The translations under genes were made by a program, and so were the position numbers. Source: Trachythela sp. YZ-2020 (Eukaryota; Cnidaria; Anthozoa; Malacalcyonacea; Clavulariidae). From it: a stretch of 64,000 nt of DNA. The stretch is taken from the NCBI GenBank assembly GCA_016169945.1, contig JADLSH010000236.1, positions 2,962,001 to 3,026,000 of the forward strand, read 5' to 3'. Shown here piece by piece: positions 29,905 through 42,470 of the stretch (the first letter of the stretch is position 1; each line of letters opens with the position of its first letter). Below the pieces are notes generated by a model. That model had not been told where the DNA came from. It ran no database searches and saw nothing but the letters and a program-made list of their open reading frames with translations.

Positions 29905-31090
29905 CTTCCATATGACGGGAATTTTCTCTCAAGAGAAACTCTGTACGAGATTGTTCCAAGTCAACTTTATGATGAAGGGAATGTGCGTATTTATATAAAT
30001 CATTTTGAACTCGGACCAAGGATAGTATGAAGAATGGCACAATGATAAAAACAGCACACGCCAATAGAGAACGTAGAATCAACAATATTGTACTCTTCTC
30101 TATCATATTTTCAATATTGCACGTAATTCGCTCAGCCTCGTTGACTTCGAGACGAACCAATAATTTACTGTAGTTTGTCATCAGACTAACCCACTCAACA
30201 GCGTCCTTCATTGATAAATTGATGGGCGCATTCGATGAAAGGATTTTTCGTTTGGTTTCAAGTTTACCCAACAACAAGGAAGTTTCCACTTCGTTTTTGA
30301 GGGAAAGGTAATTGTCGTTCACCGCTGGGGACAGGATTTGGGCAGTTTGCAGAAATGCTTCACCGCGTACCCGTTTCTCGTTATACATTGTTATGGAGAT
30401 ATTTTGAAAAGTAATATTTCTCGGATAGTGAAAATACGCTCCATATGCCTTTTCCATTTCAAGTTCCTCTCTGCTCTTAACGATCATGTCATAGGCAGTC
30501 AGTATGTGTGCATGATCAAGGTTTTGAGAGTCAGTGGAGTTTACTAGCCAGGATATAAATACGCCAATCCAAAATGTGTAGACACGGAAGTAAGACGGAA
30601 TGCGATTATCATTAGTTTCGTTGTTTAGCCCAGATCTTAAATGATGAATTCCAGCCATGAACGATGCAAAGTCTGTAATAACTGTTCCATTCTCGCCAGA
30701 GAAGGTAAACTTCCAATTGTGCCGTAACTTTCGAATACGCATATCTGTAACACTGTTTTGCAGCATTAAATCATTCTGTGCAGTTATGTTCGAGGGATGT
30801 GTCAATACAAACAAATAAAGCGAACTTTTACTTCTTTCGTCCTGAAGAGCATTGATGACTGAAGACACCTTGAGGCAAGTTTGGATGTACTCTTTCAATT
30901 TTTGTTGCCGTTTCACATATTTTGCTGTGATAACAACATCAGTAACGAGGAAGACAATAGATAAGATTGTCAGAACAGCAATGACACAAATCTTGATTAT
31001 CTGCCATCGTTTGTGTTTTGTAGTGATGATATTGCTGGTGGTGACTTGAGTTTCCGTTTTAGATGCCGGGATATCTGCAACGGTTGCCAT
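29855..31090 (-). CDS. NIT-domain two-pass membrane protein, type II, copy 1
   Basis: ATG at 31090 (MATVADIPASKTETQ). The frame is open for 411 codons to 29855. After codon 395 there is a GTGAGT donor (29904-29899) at exactly the position and phase of the NIT-I exon 2 donor, so the real product may be spliced there; the read-through end would be EYTYLGVIAQPSAWP. Span 1 is IIKICVIAVLTILSIVFLVT, NIT signature LQDERSKSSLYLFVL, span 2 STILLILRSLLACAVFIIVP and following, inside tail NDLYKYAHSLHHKVDLEQSR. The intron that splits NIT-I after its LKLKK codons is absent. About 45-50 % of residues look shared with type I. No catalytic domain visible. The extracellular part has several N-x-S/T sites. Confidence 0.75.
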   Translation of the reverse strand: MATVADIPASKTETQVTTSNIITTKHKRWQIIKICVIAVLTILSIVFLVTDVVITAKYVKRQQKLKEYIQTCLKVSSVINALQDERSKSSLYLFVLTHPSNITAQNDLMLQNSVTDMRIRKLRHNWKFTFSGENGTVITDFASFMAGIHHLRSGLNNETNDNRIPSYFRVYTFWIGVFISWLVNSTDSQNLDHAHILTAYDMIVKSREELEMEKAYGAYFHYPRNITFQNISITMYNEKRVRGEAFLQTAQILSPAVNDNYLSLKNEVETSLLLGKLETKRKILSSNAPINLSMKDAVEWVSLMTNYSKLLVRLEVNEAERITCNIENMIEKSTILLILRSLLACAVFIIVPFFILSLVRVQNDLYKYAHSLHHKVDLEQSRTEFLLRENSRHMEGEYTYLGVIAQPSAWP

Positions 31091-31489
31091 CTTAAAGTAT
31101 CTCGTGTTCTGTGCTAAAATTGTTATTTGAAACAAGAGTTAGTGTTTTAGTACAACAAGGGTCCTCGCTCGAAACCTCGACGTATTTTCTATATTTCTCA
31201 GGTATTTACAATCTTCAACCAACTTCTTCAATATTGTTCAACCCTGCCTACACTGGAACCCAACATTCAAGTAAAAGTAATTGTAAAGTCAGGGATCAGA
31301 TAGAAACAGCTTAGAAATGTCTGGTAATCACGAAAAAGCAGTAGAGAATACATAACATATTTCTATCTTTTAAGCGCGAACAAGGTGGGAAATTTGCGTT
31401 TTCGAAACATGCGAAACCAGCTATCGTCAAAAAGGGTGGGAACATCCAAGCCGACCAAGCGTTGAGCATGTGATGGCGCTCTACCTTGT

Positions 31490-31792
31490 AAGGCTAACAT
31501 AATTAGACATTTATGTTAGAGCCACATAAATTATCTAATGGTAGAATCGAAGTGATAAAGTCGAGATTATCAGTATTATTACCGTTGGAAATACCTGAAA
31601 TTTTAACCCTACAGTTCCAAAGAACTTTTCAGGTTATGAATAAAGTCATGAAATATGCATAGGGGATATAGCCTTTAACAGGCCTTGCTGAGCACAGCAT
31701 CCCCCCCCCCCACTACACCCATGCCAGGCCACAGTAGTCTCTTAATTTGTTTTCACGATCTTTGAAAAGCGTTCCGTTTCATTTGAGCATTT
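31490..31792. other. Between duplication units; no gene recognised
   Basis: Sequence unique to this junction. Contains a poly-C run at 31701-31711. Confidence 0.4.
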
Positions 31793-31914
31793 TTGTTCTG
31801 AGTGGATTCGGTATTTTGCAGATCAAAAACAAAGTACTCGACGTGTGTGTCTAGTATACATACAGTCTTTGTTTCAGATCTGCAAAATGCCAAATCCACT
31901 CAGTCCCAGAACAA
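31793..31914. repeat. Foldback inverted repeat, arms ~42 bp
   Basis: TTGTTCTGAGTGGATTCGGT then ATTTTGCAGATCAAAAACAA on the left pairs with TTGTTTCAGATCTGCAAAAT ... CCACTCAGTCCCAGAACAA on the right with a few mismatches. Loop about 32 bases. Confidence 0.75.
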
Positions 31915-32415
31915 ATATATTGGCAGATCAGAAACAAAGTAATAGACGCACAGCTGGCTGAAATGTTGAATAGCTCATTCTGACTGATTACAGTTGAACT
32001 TGTTAGGTTTTATATTGAATTTAGCCCACTACCTAGACCTGGTGTCATTGTTCTTGACAATATAGGCAATTCGGAAATGGGCCAAAAAAAAATTTGAAAT
32101 AATTTCCTCCGGGAACAAAACAATTGAGCCCCTTGGCAACGTATACTGCCGCAGGACATCTAATCACATTGACAAAATGAATATTAACGTAGTCCATACG
32201 ACTTGACATCACGTCCCAAATAACGTCAATATTTTGTGTTCAAACTTTTTATAATAAGAGAAATAGATTTGCGTTCCAAAATCGATTTGAAATTGCAGAG
32301 CATCAAGAAGGCAAATGTCCATATAAACCGAATGTGTAACAACCTCCCTGCACCTGCAGGCACTACAAAGTCTACATCAACGTTTTTAATTACAGAAAAT
32401 ACAAAACAATGGACA

Positions 32416-32508
32416 CTCCGAAAACGGTTAACATTTTTATTCAACGTTTCGACTATATTGCAGTCATCATCCTGAAATGTTGAATAAAAATGTTAACCGT
32501 TTTCGGAG
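32416..32508. repeat. Foldback inverted repeat, 35-bp arms, one mismatch
   Basis: CTCCGAAAACGGTTAACATT (left) with its reverse complement at the right end. The loop contains ACGTTTCGACTATATTGCAG, a sequence I associate with repeats dispersed in cnidarian genomes. Confidence 0.8.
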
Positions 32509-34269
32509 AAACCTCTGCGGAGGAGAGAGGTAATAGGCAAGGCAGTGTCCGCACCCCAAATATACTTGTCCGTAAATATACTATGATATTTCAGACGTAT
32601 GAGTGATAAATTATAGATATTAAAGTATACACTGTAATGGTTTGACCTTTCAAGCAAAGGAATCCTAGCTTCGACATGTTAGACGTGCAGCCGCTAACTT
32701 CACAAGAAAGGCGTTCGCTCGAAACATCGAAGTGTTTTAATATCTTTCAGGTGTCATAAGGTAATTCAGACACAAACCACGACAGCTCATTGTATATATA
32801 ACACAACCTGGACTTCGACGTGTGGGATATCAATATAGATGTTAGATATAAATTCAATATATGTAAGTTAAAATTTGATTTAAGATTAAAAAGAGAATAC
32901 ATAAAACATTTACCAGCTAATACTTTTACTCTTCTTTAGTCAGCACGGTCTCTGTGGAGTTGCCTTTAAATTGAAGATTAAATAATGTAAACCTGGCAGA
33001 ACATACAGTCACGTACGTATACAGTCACATACAGTTAATGAAGCTAACCGTCAATAGACGGGGCATTCATTAAGACAACAAAACAGCCTGAATAACTCCA
33101 TAAAAGGTAAATACCTGTTTAGTCTGTCTAAATACTTGAAGTGCTGGCTTTTCTACATGTGACATCACACCGTCCGTACGTTAATGTCAAAAATAATTGA
33201 AAAAATAAAACACTTGTGACTAGTTGAGTTTGCAGATATTGTCGTTTCTTTCTTTCCTAGCATGGTATCTTTAGTTTAAATACAGCAGTTTATTTTAGAA
33301 AACTACTAACATAGAGTCCTCTATTCAGTCAGTGTGTATAACTACATATATTAAGTACTACATCTATATAAGATATCCACATAAAAGAGCAGATGTGGAA
33401 AATGACTGCATATAATAATCATGCATTGTTCGTCATAAGAATAAGTCTGATACAATTCTGAATTCGCTTTTTTCAATGTTTTTCAAATTCAAGTACCTAA
33501 AACCCAAGCAAATTTTCACTGTGCATGTAACGCGATGGAGATACTTGACCGATAACGCATGTGAAACAATATATCAATGCGCATGACAATGACACCCAAT
33601 ACCTTTAAAATATACTGATTAAAATAATTCTAAAGGTAATGGTAACTTATTTTTTTTAATATCTTTGATATATTTTCTATCAGTTTTAATAGACAATAAT
33701 CCTATTTTAATTCATAAACACCAAATGATATCTCAAAGACTAATTTGAAAAGTATGAACCCAAGTGACAAGTCCAAGATTATACACATGCATGTTTATTG
33801 TAATATATATGCACACCTATAGTGCCTATACTACCATATATATACTTTAAACGATGTCTTTAAAAAGTTACCTTTTGTAGCTATGGTAAATTCAGCAACA
33901 CGAACCGTAGTCCAGACTCGTATATGCAAACTGATGGGACTAATGTAGTGCTATATATACAGCAGCTACCAGGTTTATTCAAATACACAATCAAGTCATT
34001 TCCACATGACGCACAAGTTATAGGCAAACCTCCCCTCCGAAATGTGAATAAAGTCAGAGCGCGCTTTTCAACCATTCACAAACATGGAATATTAATGCCT
34101 GATTATGTAAGCTTCCTTTTGAAGCTTAAATGTGCTTAACCTGGGTTCGACCCGCGTTCGTTTTCCTACTCTGGAGACTGGAACAGGATTGCATGCATTC
34201 ATTTTACTTTTATTTAAAATTTATGGAGCATTTTTTCAATTTTCCGCTCAATATGCAAATGACCCTAGT
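32509..34269. other. No gene recognised
   Basis: AT-rich. No conserved frame or clear element apart from microsatellite-like TATATA runs. Confidence 0.4.
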
Positions 34270-34624
34270 GTATACACGTAAAAATCTCACATCTTGTCAA
34301 CAAGATGTGTTCGAAAAAGACTTGTAGCAAGCTTCTCAACAAGTTGTAACAACGTTGTCATTTTATCAAGTTGCTACAAGGTTGTCACCCAAAACTTGTT
34401 AACAAGTTGGTGAATTGCAAGACGACAAGAAGTTGTTGGAACAATTTGTAACAAGTCTGTCGAGTCAACAACCGTGTAGCAAATTGTCAACAAGCCGTTG
34501 CCAACTTTTCAACAAACTGGGAACATGAACCATTGCAAACCTATCTTGATTATAAGTTGTTGAAACAGCATTTGTAGAAGTCTGCTGCAGGTTTGTTACA
34601 ACTTGTGTATTTCTACGTGTGTAC
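34270..34624. mobile_element. MITE rich in AACAAGTTGT motifs, copy B
   Basis: Same family as 11996-12543. Left GTATACACGTAAAAATCTCA, right ATTTCTACGTGTGTAC. It abuts the first base of unit 2 homology. Confidence 0.75.
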
Positions 34625-35147
34625 CATTCCACAGACAGTTTCGAATATCCCGACATATGATTCTCATATATTTTGAAAAACATTCATAAAGTGAACACCT
34701 CTCAGGATATTGTCTTCTAAAATCTCCGAACTAAAAATGGACAGAAATAATATAGGGAAAAATATTTTTGTTAAGTCTTAAATGACCAGGATTCTACCAA
34801 ACGTATTTTTTTATTTATAATTTTGAAGCATTTAATGTTTGGAGCGTGGGAGGCAAACTTAAGTTAAATCAATTTAACGGGATAAATATTTTTTGTACAG
34901 ATTTGTTGTAGAAATTAAAACGCGACTGTTTCCTGTATTTCGTCCGAAAAGAGATATTTTGCCATAAAACTGGAAAAGAAATTGGCATACAATTCTATAT
35001 TCAGATGTGGACGGTTAGGAACAAATTTCCGCAAGCATTTTAAGATCCGGTGATGATTTTATAAGAGGACCATTGGAGTTTTAAACCCTTGCTACAGCAG
35101 CAGCAATACATTATTTTCTCTTAGTTATAACTTTTTTCTATTTCAAA

Positions 35148-36541
35148 ATGTCTTGGGCTGATATTCTATACCCCGGGAACAGCGACAGTTGTGCGGCTGT
35201 GGTTCGTAAACTCCAAGACCTGATCGATTCTATGGCTTATAACAGAGCAACGAACAAACTAGTGCAGTATCTAAACGACAATATAACAACATTTAACCTG
35301 CCTAAGATCTATGTTGACTCTTCCAAGACATTACGAGACAACGCTGACGTATTGGTGAATCAGATTAAAGCGATTGACACAGTATTGGATAACACTGATG
35401 AAGAATTGAAGAAGAAACTAGATCCAGACTTCTACGCGAAGTTGACAAATGTTCGGATACATCGTTCGATTGACACCTTACGGTCAAATCCAGTCAAATT
35501 CTATTAACACAGTAAATTTTCTATCAAAGTTTCCCTTCTCAAATACGCCCCCCTTTCTATGATCTCCCTTTTAGAGGAGGAAAATCATCAAGACCCCTCT
35601 CTATTAAGATCTTCCCTTCTATTAAATGTAAATTTTCTATCAAAGTTTCCCTTCTCAAATACGCCCCCCTTTCTATGATCTCCCTTTTAGAGAAGGAAAA
35701 TCATCAAAACCATTCTCTATTAAGATCTTCCCTTCCATTAAATATAAATTTTCTATTAAAGCTTCCCTTCTCAAATACGCCCCCTTTCTACGAGCCCCCT
35801 TTAGAGGAGGAAAATCATCAAGATCCCTCTCTATTAAGATCTTCTCTTCCATTAAATATAAATTTTCTATTAAAGCTTCCCTTCTCAAATACGCCCCCCT
35901 TTCTATGATCTCCCTTTTAGAGGAGGAAAATCATCAAAACCATTCTCTATTAAGATCTTCCCTCCTATTTGTACTGAATCGATCTTTTTATGATCCTGAA
36001 AGTTCATGTCATTTTTCAGTACAATGTGAGTTTTAGATTACAGTATGCGTCTAAATCAATAATCGCCTCTCTATTCAGCCCCTCTCTACTTAATACAGGA
36101 TTTAATGATATATTAAAATGTGATATAAATCCATTAATCAGATCCCCTGATAACAAAGCTAATCGAGAAGGAGATGTAAATCAACATAATCGTTCTCTTG
36201 CTCAAGTACAGTCAAAATGTGTTTTTTTCTTAAATATTAAGTGGCTGTCGTGACATTTTATAGTTAAGGACGGTTTTAATTAAAGTTTCACCAACGTCGT
36301 GGCGGGAATCACCGGAGCTACTGTGGGAGGGGTAGTGGGGGAAGTCGTTGCTAACAAGTTAACAAAGTTGGTCCTCTCGAAAGCAGCAACGCTAGCAGCT
36401 TCTACCATTGCAGGTGCAGTGGCAGGAGCATTAGCTGGGATTGCTTTAGATGTCATCATTGGTTCAATCCTGGGAGCAGTTGAACGTGATGAGTTAGAAT
36501 CCCTGCCTCAGAGCTATATACTGATAGTATATTGGAAGTAA
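35148..36541 (+). pseudogene. SMCO3-like copy 2, broken
   Basis: Exon 1 matches copy 1 through KLTNV, then two extra bases (CGG for G) shift the frame and it ends as NVRIHRSIDTLRSNPVKFY. One codon (F in YNFRATNK) is missing. The intron carries four 116-bp repeats. About 126 bases including the exon 2 acceptor are deleted (join at 36286-36290). Exon 2 (36299 on) keeps the glycine-zipper but loses about 50 bases after DELES, shifting into a short end (LPQSYILIVYWK). An exon-1-only protein of 119 residues is the most that could be made. Confidence 0.8.
35521..35975. repeat. 116-bp tandem repeat, four copies, in SMCO3-like copy 2 intron
   Basis: Unit starts at 35521, 35637, 35753 and 35867 (CTATCAAAGTTTCCCTTCTC ... 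CCTCTCTATTAAGATCTTCC). The single ancestral unit is seen in copy 1 (17668-17780). Confidence 0.9.
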
Positions 36542-37612
36542 TGGCACAGGTTAAAATATGGGACAAATATCATCCAAATATTTAGACATCTAATTATTAG
36601 GTTTAATTTAGACATGTATTAGATTTAATAATACTTAGACATTTATTTTAGTAATATAGATTTAATAATTAGACATTACTATATTAATTTAGACACACAT
36701 TTACATGTATTAAGGTAGCCCATGAATAAATGTTTTCTATACAGAACTAATTTAAAGCACTACATTGATACTTGATATCTTAGCAATAATAAATTCGTTG
36801 TTTTAATTATTATGATTGCTTTTTGGCATTATATCATGGATAATAGAAAGCTTGAAAACTTGAAGCTTCATTGAAACCTTCTTTACAGAAAAAAATGAAA
36901 GTTCAGGTATCACGAGTTAAACATGCATGAGTCACATACTCCAGTGTCTCGAAGATATAACAATCTAATTTGGTCAGTCGTGAACAGAAATTTCTTGTTT
37001 TTGCAGATTAATTAAATACCCAAGTCCAATATATTTTATACGAAAAAGACACTTCCGCAGTATTATGAAATGATCTCAACCAAAGGATCATGGCTTGCAT
37101 TATTTCAAGTACTTAATAATTTCGCAGAATTGCTTTTAGAGATAAAACAAAAGTTACGAAGGACATTTATAAGTGGAACAATTTCTACACTGGTCGCCTG
37201 TGTGTTAATTCAAAATATTAATATGTACGTTATAACCCACGGAATAATATACGCAATGTAATCCGCATATATAGCTAATCATTTGCACAGCGGATCGGCA
37301 GTTTTAACGCATAAAATTTCTATCTCACTCTACTATCCATGGTATCATCTTTTCAGAAATATTTCAAAGTAGATAAATATATCCATAAAAGAGGGCCTGA
37401 ATATATGGGGTTAAATGACTACAGTCACAGATTTTGAAATGTGTGTCTCTATTTTTTATTCACAACTATAACAACTGAGATTTCTCATGACAGCTAACAA
37501 TTGACATCCAAAACCCTTCATTAACACCCATCTCCTTCAAAAGTCAAGAGAGTTCAACTTTACCGTGCTTGGCCGCGCCACTTTTCACTCAGTTTTGAAT
37601 TTGAGGTTTGAC
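36542..37612. other. Intergenic between SMCO3-like copy 2 and NIT-I copy 2
   Basis: Near-identical to 18531-19533 and 58969-60037. No conserved frame. Confidence 0.6.
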
Positions 37613-39570
37613 TCAACGCACAGAAAGACGACCTTCTGAATTTGTTTGAGAAAACTGCTTCCATCGAGAAGCTAAATCTGCGAAGACAAAAATTTAGTCT
37701 TAGTACCTTTGCTAGCACTGGTGGTATTGTTACAGTTATTGGTCACCTTAGGGTGGTGTGAAACAAAAATTGCGAATAAGTAGGTATTAAAATATTAGGA
37801 ACATGATAGACCAAATAGGCTACCATACCGCTACCAATTGCCATCCAATTCTCTCACTCACTGATATATAATAGTTAATTAACATGCTTCGTTACCTTTC
37901 TATGCTTACATTATTCAAATGTTCAGTCATGCATTCGTGATTACATATCACAACAATAAAAATACGAATGCATGACTGAACATTTGAATACTTTAATACG
38001 CATATTTTAAATCATCCAGTCACAGCTACATGTTTTTCTTGCCCGACTCAGAACGCGTCATTTGGATGCGCAGCCGAATTTCGCGATTCGTGTATAACAA
38101 TGCCGGTCGTCTCAGAAGAGAAACTCGCATTGGGCGGGAAAACATGCAGAACTTTTCAATGACACTCATGCATAGAAATATACACTTTCAATTTCAGACA
38201 TGTGAGTTATCTGTGAATGTGAATCACGTAGCAACGGGTACAAACATGCGATACTATTAAGTCCACATTATTGATGTCATAAATGATGGTATAAATAAAT
38301 ACTAACCTTCCACGTGTCGAGCGTTTTCTCTCATCAAAAAGTCAGTGCGAGATTGTTCCAATCCAACTTTATGATGAAGAGAATATGCGTATTTATAGAA
38401 ATCATTCTGTACCCTGATCAAGGATAGTATAATGAATGGAACAGCAATCACAGCAAAACATACAAGAAGAGATCGAATGATTAACCATAAAATATTGCTT
38501 CTGATCACTTCTTCAACATGGGACTCGATACGATTGGCATCATTCATTTCCAGTCGTAACATGAGCTCGCCGTATTTCGTCATCAGATCAAACCATTTCA
38601 TTGCATCCTGTTTGGATGAATTTGTGAATCCATTTGAAGCAAGATATTCGCGTTTTGCTTCAATATCTTTCAGCCATATTGACGCATTCATTTCTTTTAT
38701 AAGAGAATGGTAATTTGTCTTCACGACCGGGGAAAATAGTAGAGCAGTTTCTAGAAACGCGTGAGCTCGGACGCGTTTCTCGTTATATGAGGTGATATTT
38801 TGAAATGTAAAGTTTTCTCCATGAAGAAAATAAATTGCTCCGAACGTTTTTTCCAGTTCCAATTCCTCTTTGGTGTTAACAATCATGTGATAAGCAAACA
38901 GATCATCTGTATGTGTCTGGATATCTTGTGTAACAGTGTAATGGGCTAACCAGGATATCAATTCATGGATCCAGCTGGAAAATATATGAATGTGATCATG
39001 TACCATCAGTCCGTCACCATTGTTAGTTTTTGATCGAAAATAACGAATTTCATTCAGAAATGAGACAGAGTTGGAAATAGTAGAGTCACCTCGAACTCCA
39101 GGAAGAGTATAACGCCACTGCGTTAAGAACTGGATACTTTCATCTGTACTTTTTCGAACCTTAACATAACATAACATAACATTTATTAAACTACCTTGTC
39201 AAGAAACCTAAACTAATGTCAATGTATAATCTATACAATTCACCTTCTTTAACTTCAACGCATTATTGGTAGTCAGATTCCAAGCCATGGTTACAAGAAA
39301 GATGGACGTCAGGCTTCTTTCATTTTGAAGATTATGAATGATCGACGAAACTTTAATACCACGAGCAATGTTATTTTTCAACTTGTGTTTTTGTTTCAAA
39401 TTTTGTGCCGTGACCACCACGTCCACGATGGTGAAGACCACTGATAATGCTGTGACAAGAACGATAGTGAGAATCTTCGCCATTTGTGAACGTTTGTTTC
39501 TTGTGCTTATTACTTTCTTTGGATGTTCAGGTGATGTAGTGGCTTGGTAATTGTCTTGGATGCTCGCCAT
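37613..39570 (-). CDS. NIT-domain two-pass membrane protein, type I, copy 2
   Basis: Exons 39570-39244, 39159-38307 and 37677-37613, same donors and acceptors as copy 1. Only a handful of residues differ (for example RAHAFLETALLFSPVV for RAQAFLETALLFSSVV). Exon 3 stops earlier, at GRLSVR-TGA, because TCA is TGA, giving a tail seven residues shorter than copy 1. A 0.6-kb intron 2 contains a foldback hairpin at 37912-37990. Confidence 0.75.
37912..37990. repeat. 27-bp perfect inverted repeat in intron 2 of NIT-I copy 2
   Basis: TATTCAAATGTTCAGTCATG (27 bases in all) and its reverse at 37964-37990. Also present in unit 3 (60574-60652), absent from unit 1. Confidence 0.85.
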
Positions 39571-42470
39571 CTTTAATGTTTGTGATTCCTGAAATTACAA
39601 AATGTGTGAAATTTTTCAACATTAACCACCTACTACTATATCCGAATGTTATAAACACTTTTTCATCATATACAGAAAAGAAATAACCACAACTTTTCAG
39701 CGGGAAAACATTTTCCTGCTGTGTTGTATTTCTTCTACAGTATCTTTAGAGAGAACACTTTAGACTGCATAAAGTGATATAGATCTATACTCTACACTTA
39801 CTCGAAATCGTGTGAAATGTAAAAAGTTACGACGATCAATGCCAATATAAGTAATTTTACCTCTTCACTTTCACAAACGCCTGTCTCCACGCAGGCAGAG
39901 GATATGAAAATGTCAGAACAAATTTCTTGCACTTGCACAGAGCTAAGTATTGTCTATTGACACGATCACACGAAAGCGAAACATCATCAAAAGTCAAATA
40001 TGCGGGTATCTGCTCCTCCTAGTATGTGTAAATATTTATCTGTTTTGACGTATATTTGCAGTTTCGTGGAGAATTAATAAAAATATTCATATGATATAGA
40101 TCTATATACGTAAATCAATATTATATTTAACATTAATTAACAATTCACAGATGTATCAAGCATGTTGGTTCTCATGTGATGCGAGATTTTAAGGTTTTTC
40201 ATATATACACCGTGTTACGAGGACTTTGCCATGCATATCTGCCAAATAGAAACGTGTATGAATGCTAACATGAAGTTATTTTGAAACATATTATTATATT
40301 ATTAATGTGACTCCTCTTTCTAACTGGTAAACCAAAATATGTTTTCAGGTGAAGGCTTTTTACCACATTTTATCAGTTTCATCCTCTCCAAGACTAATTA
40401 ACAATGTGGCAGAATCCATTAGTCTGACACGTTAATGTTTCATAGTCCTTTTTGGAAGGTTTAGCTCTGCACTACAGTTATTTTAATTAAATAGATATTA
40501 TCATTTAGATTGAATTGATATCCTCTAAAAAGATCAACTTAAAGCACTATATATATTTAGCGAACGAAATACTAATCTACAGTTCGTATCATTTGCTTTA
40601 TAATGAATATACATTCTCTGCCTCTGGGCCATTGGCCGTTGGACTAAGAAAGCAATCAGTTTCTGTGGTTTGACTAAGAGAGAACGTTTATATATAATAT
40701 TGCTTTCGTTGCTACTTGACCTATACTTCGTCAGCCGTTCAGGACTATTTTACTCCATTTGTAGTCAACACAAAATCTATATTTAATCGGGAAAATTGGT
40801 GCGTCCTTGCGAAAGATACTGCAGTTAATAACTCTCGAACAAGATTTTGCGGTTGTTGATCAACAACTTACTTAAATATTTTGTGTCAAGTTATCTAAAT
40901 ATGCTGGAAACAATAAAAATTAAAATATTCATTTTCTAACCGATTTTCACACTTATGCTGCATGCACAATAGCACACTTATGCTGCATGCACAATATTTC
41001 AGACAGCCATTATACTTTTTTGTTTTTGTAACAAACTAAAACGTGTAACAAACTCGCAGAACGTGTTTTATCAGATATAAAACACTCTGCTTCGCCTCGC
41101 GTTTTATATCTGATAAAATAGTGCTGCTCGTGTTTTAAATATTACTTATAAACACCTGCAAATAGCAACTATTCCGTTTGATAATCTCTTAATAAACACA
41201 AAATATATATTTAACTGCTTTATAATTCATAGTTTTAAAGAGATCATCTTATTTCCTAAGCGTGTCAGCAATACTAGTAGAGAGAAAGATGAACGGAAAC
41301 ATTTAAAGTTAAGTTATCTGTATTTCATATTGTTGCAATGATAATTGATTTGATGTAACGTGGTAACAAGAGGCTGCAAGTCAGCTGTCAACGGAAATTA
41401 GTAATCATAATGATCGACATTGATATCAAAGTTTCATATACTCCTCCAATATTGAAAAAGATATACCGCGATAACACTATAACTCTTGCAATTGATTCAA
41501 TACTGTTTCAATTATTTAAATCGGTTGGGAATTTCTTTTATTATTTACCTTTTAAAAGATTTTATACAGTTTCAGTTTAAGTAGTTTATATATACTTTTC
41601 ATTTCGCATTAGTTTCATGTTATATTATATATTTCTCTGAAATTTATACCGTAAAATGGAAGTTGCTTTTGCGCCGTCTATTGTACGTTTGCCTAAATAT
41701 TAATTCTCTTTTCAACTGCAAAGGAAAGGCTAGGATTCTCTAATACTGCATGCAATAATAGAATGTTGAACATGTTAATTAACATTTAAATTCGCTTATT
41801 AGAATTTTCTAATTAGAATATTTAATTTGTCACTGTCTAAACTAGAACAGAGTACAATAGATATTAATGATCTGATTACTATAAGTTAACAATTTCCGAC
41901 TGACGGCGAAAGATAAATCCCTCCTAAGTTTCAGACGAATTAAAATTAAATACTTTATATAGTGTGTATAGATCCGTAATGAGGCAATGAGGGTCCACAA
42001 TAGCCTCCGATCCTCCGCGGATTAGAATAAACTGACTAAAAGAAAATTAGAGAGTTTTTAAAACCTGACCTATTGAGATGTCTCCGAAGGTGGCTACGTC
42101 CATAATAAATTTCTTGAATTCCGAATCTCGTGTTCAAATTCATGTTCACGCAATGGCGTGTTTGTAACAGCGTTTACTTCCTGGTTTACTTTTATCCAGT
42201 CTGCGCGTATATAATCAGGCTGCAGTTTACACATATACATTCAAAACTACTTTTCTAGTGTTTTAAATTCATTCTTTATTAGTCCAGCATTCTCTGGAGC
42301 CACCAGGTTCGGTTTGAACATCACTGTTTTCTGCGATTGATTGTTGGGAAAACTGTTTCCATCGCACGGTCAAACCTACGAATGACATGCAGGAAAATGC
42401 TTACTAAAATATGAAGAAATACGAACAAGAAAATTGCTACAACATCCAACAAAAGCTGATTTCAAAGCAT
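39571..42470. other. Spacer of unit 2; no gene recognised
   Basis: Matches 21158-25760 of unit 1 with deletions: no MITE at either GGGGCCGG site, and no tandem-repeat block. The hairpin at 41056-41120 is the head of the dispersed hairpin family. Confidence 0.5.

Larger units (their letters stand above)
16640..31489. repeat. Segmental duplication unit 1 (SMCO3-like / NIT-I / NIT-II cassette)
   Basis: Homology to unit 2 begins at CGTGTGTACCATTCCACAGA (about 16642; unit 2, 34613) and ends at GAGCATGTGATGGCGCTCTA (31489; unit 2, 53262). Gene order: SMCO3-like (+), NIT type I (-), spacer with a Mutator-like element, NIT type II (-). Most aligned stretches are near identical with short indels. Confidence 0.9.

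Noticed and set aside
35990..36253. 87-codon frame in the SMCO3-like introns, repeated in several copies
   Set aside because: Copies 1 and 3 carry indels that break it; it is intronic and lacks protein-like conservation.
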